From assembly GCF_037201975.1 (NCBI RefSeq), contig NZ_CP147520.1:2542001-2606000 (forward strand): a DNA stretch of 64,000 nt, given 5' to 3'. The notes under the pieces are model-generated. The model had not been told where the DNA came from. It ran no database searches and was given only the letters and a program-made list of their open reading frames with translations. This document shows, in pieces, positions 45,703 through 52,343 of the stretch. Both the position numbers and the translations under genes were made by a program. The stretch is from Streptomyces sp. TG1A-60. GTDB taxonomy: Bacteria > Actinomycetota > Actinomycetes > Streptomycetales > Streptomycetaceae. Every line of letters begins with the position of its first letter. Position 1 is the stretch's first letter.

Positions 45703-46623
45703 ATGCCCATTCCCATGTCCATGAGACCGATGACCCGACGTACGCTGCTCCTCGGCACCGGAGCGACGCTCCTGCTCAGCGCCTGCGGGACCGGGGCCGC
45801 GTCCGAGACCCGGCAGCTCGGGATCTCCGCCATTCCCGACCAGGACCCCGAGCTGCTGAACCGGCTCTACCCTGGCGTGGCCGAGCGGTTCGCCGACGCG
45901 ACCGGCCTGAAGGTCGCCTACCGGCCCGTCACCGACTACACCGCCGTGGTGCGGGCGTTCGAGATCGGCGACATCCACCTGGCCTGGATGGGCGGGCTGA
46001 CCGGCGTCCAGGCACGCGCACGCGTACCGGGTGCCGCGGCCCTCGCGCAGCGGGACATCGACGCCGAGTTCCACAGCCTCTTCATCGCCCACTCCGACGC
46101 CGGCCTGCGGCCGTTCGAGAAGGTGGACGGGCTGCGCGGCCTCGCCGGACACACCTTCACCTTCGGCAGCGAGACCTCCACCTCCGGCCGGCTCATGCCG
46201 CAGTACTTCATGCGGCAGGCCGGTCTTGAGCAGGGCGAGTTGCGGGGGAAGCCGGGCTTCTCGGGCTCCCACGACGCCACCATCGAGCTCGTGGCGGGCG
46301 GCAGCTTCGAGGCCGGGGCCGTCAACAAGCAGGTCTGGGACGCCACCGTCGAGGCGCGCGAGGTCGACCTGAGCAAGGTGGTCGTGCTGTGGCGCACTCC
46401 CGGCTACGCCGACTACCACTGGCTGGCCCGTCCGGATCTCGACAAGACCTTCGGCGACGGCACCAGGAAGAAGGTGCTGGACCTGCTCCTGGGTCTCGAC
46501 GACCGGAACGCCGAGGACGCGAAGCTGCTCAAGCTCTTCGGCGCCAAGTCCTTCGTAGGCACGAAGAATTCCGCCTACGACCGGATCGAGGACGTGGCCC
46601 GCGACCTGGGCCTGCTGCGGTGA
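45703..46623 (+). CDS. PhnD-like oxyanion-binding lipoprotein
   Basis: A 306-residue ABC substrate-binding protein of the phosphate/phosphite/phosphonate type. ATG 45703 has AAGGA seven bases upstream. The N-terminus has twin arginines (MTRRTLLLG) and a lipobox LLLSAC, lipidated at C28. The mature protein shows PhnD features: GISAIPDQDPE, FADATGLKVAYRPVTDY, GDIHLAWMGGLTGVQA, GSETSTSGRLMPQYF and ELVAGGSFEAGAVN. Relatives bind phosphonates, phosphite or, in the AioX branch, arsenite. The ligand cannot be read here. Confidence 0.86.
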   Translation: MPIPMSMRPMTRRTLLLGTGATLLLSACGTGAASETRQLGISAIPDQDPELLNRLYPGVAERFADATGLKVAYRPVTDYTAVVRAFEIGDIHLAWMGGLTGVQARARVPGAAALAQRDIDAEFHSLFIAHSDAGLRPFEKVDGLRGLAGHTFTFGSETSTSGRLMPQYFMRQAGLEQGELRGKPGFSGSHDATIELVAGGSFEAGAVNKQVWDATVEAREVDLSKVVVLWRTPGYADYHWLARPDLDKTFGDGTRKKVLDLLLGLDDRNAEDAKLLKLFGAKSFVGTKNSAYDRIEDVARDLGLLR

Positions 46624-47366
46624 GTGACGCTCCACCGGTGATCCGGCTGCGCGGAGCGGGGCGCCGGTTCGGCGCGCACGAGGCCCTGGGCGAGCTGGAC
46701 CTCACCGTCCACGCCGGGGAGCGGGTGGCGGTGCTCGGCACCAGCGGCGCCGGCAAGAGCACGCTCCTGGCTCTGCTCAACGGGTCGTTGGAGCCGACCA
46801 CGGGCAGCGTGGAGGTCTTCGGTGAGAACTCCGCCCGCCTGACGGCCCCACGGCGTCGGCTGCTGCAGCGGCGCATCGGCTCGGTGAGCCAGGACCTCGC
46901 CCTGATCGAGCAGGTCCGGGTGGTGCACAACGTCAACGCGGGCCGGCTCGGCCGGTGGAGCACCGCCCGCGCGCTGGCCTCGCTGATCTGGCCGCACTCG
47001 CTCGACGTGGTCCGCGACGCGCTCGAACAGGTGGACCTGGGCTGGGCGCTGTACGAACGCACCGAGCGCCTGTCCGGCGGCGAGCGGCAGCGGGTGGCCA
47101 TCGCCCGGCTCCTGGTGCAGGAGCCGGAGCTGGTGGTGGCCGACGAGCCCGTATCCAGTCTCGATCCGGTGCGCGCCGCGCGGGTTCTCGGCCTGCTCGG
47201 CGCCTCACCGACCGGGAGAACGCTCGTGGTGAGTCTGCACCAGCCGGCATTGGCCCGCGAGCACTGCACGCGCGTGGTGGGCCTGCGCGAGGGCCGGATC
47301 GTCCTCGACCTCCCGGCCGGCGACGCGACCGACAAGGCCCTGCACGACCTCTACGAGCTCGTATGA
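46620..47366 (+). CDS. PhnC-like ABC transporter ATPase
   Basis: A 248-residue nucleotide-binding subunit. The motifs are Walker A GTSGAGKST, Q-loop SVSQDLALIEQ, signature LSGGERQRVAIAR, Walker B LVVADEP and the switch histidine in VVSLHQPALA. The start is GTG, overlapping the upstream stop as GTGA, and the stop overlaps the next ATG as ATGA, so the three transporter genes are tightly coupled. Confidence 0.93.
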   Translation: MSDAPPVIRLRGAGRRFGAHEALGELDLTVHAGERVAVLGTSGAGKSTLLALLNGSLEPTTGSVEVFGENSARLTAPRRRLLQRRIGSVSQDLALIEQVRVVHNVNAGRLGRWSTARALASLIWPHSLDVVRDALEQVDLGWALYERTERLSGGERQRVAIARLLVQEPELVVADEPVSSLDPVRAARVLGLLGASPTGRTLVVSLHQPALAREHCTRVVGLREGRIVLDLPAGDATDKALHDLYELV

Positions 47367-49090
47367 CACTCCAACTCGACGCCCCGCCGACCCCGCCGAC
47401 CCCGCCGGCCGTATCCGCGCCGGGGCGAAAGCCCGTGAGCGGGCGGCGGATTCTGCTCCGCAGGCTCACGGCACTGGTGACGGTGGCCGGGCTGCTGGCC
47501 TGGGCGTTTGCTCGCGCCGTCCCGTCGGGCGGCGAGCTGGTCAACCGAGGCGGTCTGGCCCTGCTCGACGACCTCGCGGCAACCGCGCTGCATCCCTCCC
47601 TCGACCCGGGCTTCCTCGGCGCGGTCCTGGAGGCGACGGCGACGACGCTGGCCCTGGCCCTGCTCGGGACGGCCGGGGCACTGGTGATCGGCCTGGTCGG
47701 CGGGCTGGTCCTCAGCGACGCGGCGTGGAGCGGCACGCTGCCGTGGCCCCTACGTGCGGGGCGGCTTGTGCTGCGCGGCGCGCTGGTGGCCGTCCGCTCG
47801 GTGCACGAGCTGGTGTGGGCGCTGCTCTTCGTCAGCGTGCTCGGCCTCGACCCGCTCGTCGCCGTCCTGGCACTCGCCCTGCCCTTCGGCGCGCAGAGCG
47901 CCCAGGTCTTCGGGGAGACCTTCGACAGTGTGCCCGACGCGCCGCTGCGTGCGCTGCGCGCCGCCGGCGCCAAGCGTTGCTCCGCTCTGGCCTACGCCCT
48001 CCTTCCCGGCACGGCACCGCTGCTGCTGTCGTACTCCTTCTACCGGTTCGAGTGCGCCCTGCGGTCCGCGGTCGTGCTCGGCGTCGCCGGCGTCGGAGGG
48101 CTGGGATTCGAGCTCACGGTGAGCCTGCAGTCGCGTAACTGGGGCGAGGTCTGGACGCTGGTCGCGGCACTGCTGGCGCTCGCGGGGGCGGTCGAGCTGT
48201 GGAGCAACCGTGTCCGCTCCGACGTCGCGGTGGTGACCTGCGCCGACTGGTCGGTCGGACATGAACGCTCGCGCGACGACGGCCGGTCCCCGCGTGGCCT
48301 GTCCCGCTCGACCCGCTGGTCTCTGATCCTGGCGGTGCCGGCGCTCGCGGTCGCCTGGTGGTGGGTCGGCCTCTCACCCGCCGGACTCGCCTCGGCCCGC
48401 ACCCAGGACCTCGCCGGCCGGCTGCTCGGCGACCTGTGGCCTCCCGCACTCCCCGAGGGCGGTCTGCGGGTACTGACCGGCGCCGCCCTCGACACCGTGG
48501 CCATGGCCGTCCTCGCCATGGCCGTGGCGGTCCTGATCACCCTGCTCGTCGGCCCCTGGGCCGGCCGGCCGCGCGCCGACCGGCGCGGCCCGGCGTCCTG
48601 GGGCCGACGGGTTGTCTGGTGGACGGCCCGGCTGCTGCTCCTGGGGCTGCGGTCGGTCCCCCCGACCGTGTGGGCCGTCGTCGCGCTCCTGGGCCTCTTC
48701 CCCGGCGTGCTGCCCGGAGCCGTGGCACTGGGGCTCTACACCGGCGGCATCCTCGGCCGGCTGGTCGCCGAAGCCTGGGAGACCATGGACCTTGGGCCCC
48801 GGGAGTCCCTGCGCAACGCCGGCGTATCCCGTGCGCTCTCGGCCGTGGTGTCCATGGGACCGCCGTCCGCGAACCACCTGGTCACCTACACGCTCTACCG
48901 GTTCGAGATCTGCGTGCGCGACACCGCCATCGTCGGCGTCGTCGGCGCGGCCGGTCTGGGCCGAATGCTCAGCGAACGTCTCGCGGCCTTCGACTTCCCC
49001 GTGGTCACCAGCATCCTGCTGGCCTCGTTGCTGGTCAGCCTCGCCGTCGAGGTACTGGGACGCCGACTGCGACGCGCGCTCCGGGGCTGA
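47363..49090 (+). CDS. Fused double PhnE-like ABC permease
   Basis: A 575-residue membrane protein made of two homologous permease halves. Each half ends with the same pattern: YSFYRFECALRSAVVLGVAG-VGGLG in the first (about residues 217-241) and YTLYRFEICVRDTAIVGVVG-AAGLG in the second (about 508-532). Each has an ALRAAGAKR / SLRNAGVSR coupling loop before it. About ten to twelve helices are predicted. A single chain would thus replace the usual PhnE homodimer or heterodimer. A polar linker of about 40 residues (HERSRDDGRSPRG) joins the halves. Confidence 0.9.
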   Translation: MTLQLDAPPTPPTPPAVSAPGRKPVSGRRILLRRLTALVTVAGLLAWAFARAVPSGGELVNRGGLALLDDLAATALHPSLDPGFLGAVLEATATTLALALLGTAGALVIGLVGGLVLSDAAWSGTLPWPLRAGRLVLRGALVAVRSVHELVWALLFVSVLGLDPLVAVLALALPFGAQSAQVFGETFDSVPDAPLRALRAAGAKRCSALAYALLPGTAPLLLSYSFYRFECALRSAVVLGVAGVGGLGFELTVSLQSRNWGEVWTLVAALLALAGAVELWSNRVRSDVAVVTCADWSVGHERSRDDGRSPRGLSRSTRWSLILAVPALAVAWWWVGLSPAGLASARTQDLAGRLLGDLWPPALPEGGLRVLTGAALDTVAMAVLAMAVAVLITLLVGPWAGRPRADRRGPASWGRRVVWWTARLLLLGLRSVPPTVWAVVALLGLFPGVLPGAVALGLYTGGILGRLVAEAWETMDLGPRESLRNAGVSRALSAVVSMGPPSANHLVTYTLYRFEICVRDTAIVGVVGAAGLGRMLSERLAAFDFPVVTSILLASLLVSLAVEVLGRRLRRALRG

Positions 49091-49357
49091 GCCCAGGTCG
49101 ACCGCGGTCGCTTCCCCTGGGGATCGTGCCGCTGGTCGGGGGTGGTGGCGGTCGGCCTGGATCTGGCCGACGGCCGCCTGGCCGCCTGGCCGCCGCCAGG
49201 AGCCCGTGTCCCCCTTCGGTGGCTACGCCGGCTCCCTCGCCGATGCCGCGTTCTGGACCTGGCTGAACAGCCCCTGCCCCGGTCCCGACCTCCTCGGCCG
49301 GGCCGTCGCCCATCCCAGCCGTTCGACTTCGTCACGACTGCTTCGTGTGCCGCGGAT
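49091..49357. other. Gap between the two gene clusters
   Basis: No complete gene. One plus-strand frame (around 49205-49330) reads like a piece of a protein (GGYAGSLADAAFWTWLNSPC, then PGPDLLGRAVAHP) without start or stop context, possibly a remnant. The stops of the fused permease and the acyltransferase converge on this gap. Confidence 0.4.
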
Positions 49358-50275
49358 CTACCGGAACACCGAGCCGCGCTCGCGCACCATTTCGTTGAGC
49401 GTGTCCTGAATGGTGTCCCGAACCTCGTCCGAGATCTTGTGCACGAACATCGGATCGTCCAGCGCCTCCCGCGAGTAGTGACCGGTCGGCACCGGCTCAC
49501 CGAACCGGATCGTCCACTTGGTCGGCAGCGGGATCGCTCCGAGCGGGCCGAGCAGGGGAAACGTCGGTGTGACGGGGAAGTACGGCAGACCAAGGCGCCT
49601 GGCCAGAGGGCGGGCGTCCGTGACCACAGGGTAGATCTCCTCCGCGCCCACGATGGAGCACGGCACGATGGGTCTCCCGGTGCGCAGAGCAACGGATGCG
49701 AAGCCACCCCGGCCGAAGCGCCTCAGTCGGTAACGCTCGGTGAACGGCTTGCCGAGCCCCTTGTAGCCTTCCGGCATCACACCGACCAGTTCACCGCGTT
49801 CCAGCAGCCGCAGCGCGTTGTCCATGCAAGCGACGGTGTGGCCCGCCTTGCGAGCCAGCACGCGCAGCACAGGCAGGTCGAAGACCAGGTCGGCCGCGAG
49901 CAACCGCAGCGCACGATGTGCGGGGTGGTGGTCGCGCAGAGCGACCTGCAGCATCAGCGCGTCCAGCGGAAGCGTGCCCGAGTGGTTCGCCACCACCAGG
50001 GCGCCGCCGTCGTTCGGCACGTTCTCCATGCCTTCCACGTCGACGCGGAAATACTTCTCGTAGAGGGGCCGGAACGGTGCGAGCAGCAATTCGTCGGTGA
50101 GTTCGGGATCGAAGCCGAAGTCGTCGGCGCTCTGCTCCTCGGTGAGACAGCGGTCGAGGAAGTCGCGGCCTCGCGCGAGCGTGAGCATCCCTTGGGCAAG
50201 CACGTCTGTGAGCAGGTCCCGAGGGCTGGTACGGTCCTGCGCAGGCTGGAAGCGTCTCTCGTTCGTCTCACTCAT
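49358..50275 (-). CDS. Lysophospholipid acyltransferase-like protein
   Basis: A 305-residue protein from ATG 50275 (GGAGGA upstream). It resembles the glycerol-phosphate/lysophospholipid acyltransferase superfamily: an acceptor-site start at VVANHSGTLPLDALML (H98, D105), the glycine motif VGVMPEGYKG (168-170) and VALRTGRPIVPCSIVGAEEIYP. The spacing H-x6-D differs from the classical H-x4-D. It is the last gene of the leftward prodiginine arm, 103 bases after the DUF1295 gene. Whether it acts on the pigment pathway, for instance by supplying or sequestering acyl chains, or is merely adjacent is unknown. Confidence 0.75.
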   Translation of the reverse strand: MSETNERRFQPAQDRTSPRDLLTDVLAQGMLTLARGRDFLDRCLTEEQSADDFGFDPELTDELLLAPFRPLYEKYFRVDVEGMENVPNDGGALVVANHSGTLPLDALMLQVALRDHHPAHRALRLLAADLVFDLPVLRVLARKAGHTVACMDNALRLLERGELVGVMPEGYKGLGKPFTERYRLRRFGRGGFASVALRTGRPIVPCSIVGAEEIYPVVTDARPLARRLGLPYFPVTPTFPLLGPLGAIPLPTKWTIRFGEPVPTGHYSREALDDPMFVHKISDEVRDTIQDTLNEMVRERGSVFR

Positions 50276-50378
50276 GCGCTCTTCCTCCAGTGCTGCCGGT
50301 GTGTGTCCTGATCCCGTTCGCACGCGGTGTCGCGGTGCGGCAGCGGGCGGCTCGCCCCGCCGCCGCACCGCGACGCGC

Positions 50379-51062
50379 TCAGTAGACGAACGGCACCAGC
50401 TTGGCGGTCTTCTCGGAGTACTGGTGGAAGGCTTCGCCATACCGCTCCGCCAGGTACTTGTCGAGCATGGGAATGTTCACGAAGGAGAACAAGCACGCCA
50501 TGATCGCCGGGATGACGAAGGCCCACGGGCTGCCCGTCACCAGGGCGAATCCGGTGAAGAGCACCACGTCACCGAAGTAGTTGATGTGCATGGAGTACTT
50601 GAAGAGGCCCTCGGTGTAGAGCTTGCCCTTGTGCTCCGGCGCCTGCTTCCACAACTTGCGCTGGTACTCCGAGCCCGTGTTGAGGTACGAGCCCAGGAGG
50701 TAGAGCACCACACCTAGCCAGGGCAGGACTCCCACGGAAGCGGCGTTGGTACCCCCCAGGTACGCCATCGTCGCGTGGATGATGAGGACCCAGACGCCCA
50801 CGGCCGCCGCCTCCGACCACTCCATGCTGCGCCGCAGCATGACGAAGGTCGTGGCGATGAAGCGCAAGAGGTAGATCACCGAGAGGGCGATCAGAAGTTC
50901 TCGACGGAGCAGCTCGGCATGGTCCAGCTCGGTCCCGAACCAGCCCGCCACCGTGTCCGTGCCGCCGAAGAAGAGGAACCATGCGACTGCCGCGACGGCC
51001 AGCGCATTACACGTGGTCACCAACGCCTTCGGGCCGGTCGACGCGTCATAGCCGCCGTACAT
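50379..51062 (-). CDS. DUF1295-type / isoprenylcysteine-methyltransferase-like membrane protein
   Basis: A 227-residue protein with about six hydrophobic segments. The C-terminal part (LYTEGLFKYSMHINYFGDVV... MLDKYLAERYGEAFHQYSEKTAKLVPFVY) matches the DUF1295/steroid-reductase-like and isoprenylcysteine methyltransferase fold: a conserved H-x-NYFG and a Y-x-x-Y end where a cofactor binds. It lies 37 bases after redG in the same direction, where the S. coelicolor red cluster also has a small accessory gene. Reductase and methyltransferase roles are both possible. Confidence 0.72.
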   Translation of the reverse strand: MYGGYDASTGPKALVTTCNALAVAAVAWFLFFGGTDTVAGWFGTELDHAELLRRELLIALSVIYLLRFIATTFVMLRRSMEWSEAAAVGVWVLIIHATMAYLGGTNAASVGVLPWLGVVLYLLGSYLNTGSEYQRKLWKQAPEHKGKLYTEGLFKYSMHINYFGDVVLFTGFALVTGSPWAFVIPAIMACLFSFVNIPMLDKYLAERYGEAFHQYSEKTAKLVPFVY

Positions 51063-51099
51063 CTGTCACGCTCGCTTTCTCTTTTTTCGTGTGGGGCGG

Positions 51100-52269
51100 T
51101 CAGGAACGGGCTTTCGCCAGCCTGCCCGCTCGATTCGACGTCTCACCGCGCTTCCGGCGGGTTCCGTTCGCCCCGGTCGAACCATCCCCCTTGGCCACGA
51201 CCGGGGCTTCACCAGGTTCCACCACGGGGACGTCGCCGTCCGCCTCCGCGGCTTCTGCCTTGAGCCTGTCCCGCATCTGCAGGAACTTGGCGTTCATCTC
51301 GTCGACGGCGATGAACTTGTTCACGCCTCGTTCGCTGACCTTGGGCTCCTGGCGGAGCATGATGCTCACGTCCTGGGGGTCTTGGACGAGCTTTTCCATG
51401 AGGAGTGAGGCTCGAAGCACCCAGGGCCGGAGTTGCTTGATGGGCACCATCGCCCTGAGCCTCGGGTACTCGTACAGGCGCATGATCGCCAGGGTGTTCT
51501 CGTCGTCGATGGGGGTGAGCCAGGTGGTGATCTCCAGCAGGCCGGTCTTGACGTGCGTCAGTCCCGGAGCCTGGTAGATGAGGTTGAAGTGGGCGCTGTT
51601 GGCCGGATTCCCTTCCTCGCACTGGTCGAAGCTGGAACGTATGGTCGTCCCCTCGACCTCGACCTTCTCGTTGACGATCTTGTTGGCCGCGATGTAGCGC
51701 TCGCGTCCGTCCATCCAGAGATTGCGCGCGGTGCCGTACATGAACGTGTAGTCGATGTTGTTCGTCCAGTGATCCCGGTGCACGAAGGTCACGTGGTAGA
51801 ACTCGAGAAGGCTCTCGATGTAGCGCGTGTAGTGGACGGGCCGACTCCAGGAGATGGTCTCGTAGGGCCTCGGGTGGCTCACGAGCTCGGTCGGGAGCTC
51901 GATCGCCGGGAGGTTCTCCCGCTGATCCCCCCACCACAGCCAGACCAGCCCGTGTTCCTCACGCACCGGGTACGTCTTCAGCTTGAGCGACTGGGGAATG
52001 CGCGCGTCCGAGCCGAGGGCCGGCACCACCTTGCAGGCGCCTTCGGCGTTGAAACGAAAGCCGTGATACGGGCATTCGACGGTGTTGCCCCTGAGGCGGC
52101 CGTCGGCGATGTTGGCTCCCTTGTGCGGGCAGCGCGCGGTCTGGCACACGAGATTGCCGCTGAGATCGCGCCATAGTACGAGCTCCTCGCCCAGGCGGCG
52201 CACGCCGGTGGGTTTGTCACGCTCGATGTCGCCGGTCTGCAGGATCGGGTACCACTGGTTGGGGATCAT
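51100..52269 (-). CDS. redG: Rieske oxygenase, prodiginine cyclase-like (RedG family)
   Basis: A 389-residue mononuclear-iron oxygenase from ATG 52269 (AGGAAGG upstream). The Rieske cluster ligands are C47/H49 (CPHKG) and C66/H69 (CPYHG). The iron site has E156-x2-H159-x4-H164 (EFYHVTFVH), with Glu where many Rieske oxygenases have Asp. The C-terminal 40 residues are a basic, low-complexity tail. RedG and McpG close the carbocycle of prodiginines by C-H activation. Its place next to redH supports the same role and predicts a cyclised product. Confidence 0.9.
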   Translation of the reverse strand: MIPNQWYPILQTGDIERDKPTGVRRLGEELVLWRDLSGNLVCQTARCPHKGANIADGRLRGNTVECPYHGFRFNAEGACKVVPALGSDARIPQSLKLKTYPVREEHGLVWLWWGDQRENLPAIELPTELVSHPRPYETISWSRPVHYTRYIESLLEFYHVTFVHRDHWTNNIDYTFMYGTARNLWMDGRERYIAANKIVNEKVEVEGTTIRSSFDQCEEGNPANSAHFNLIYQAPGLTHVKTGLLEITTWLTPIDDENTLAIMRLYEYPRLRAMVPIKQLRPWVLRASLLMEKLVQDPQDVSIMLRQEPKVSERGVNKFIAVDEMNAKFLQMRDRLKAEAAEADGDVPVVEPGEAPVVAKGDGSTGANGTRRKRGETSNRAGRLAKARS

Positions 52270-52343
52270 CTCGTTGCCTTCCTCTCGTGACCCGCGCCAC
52301 GGGAAGCGCGGCACGGTCTGCTGACGGATCTCGGCACGAGCGC

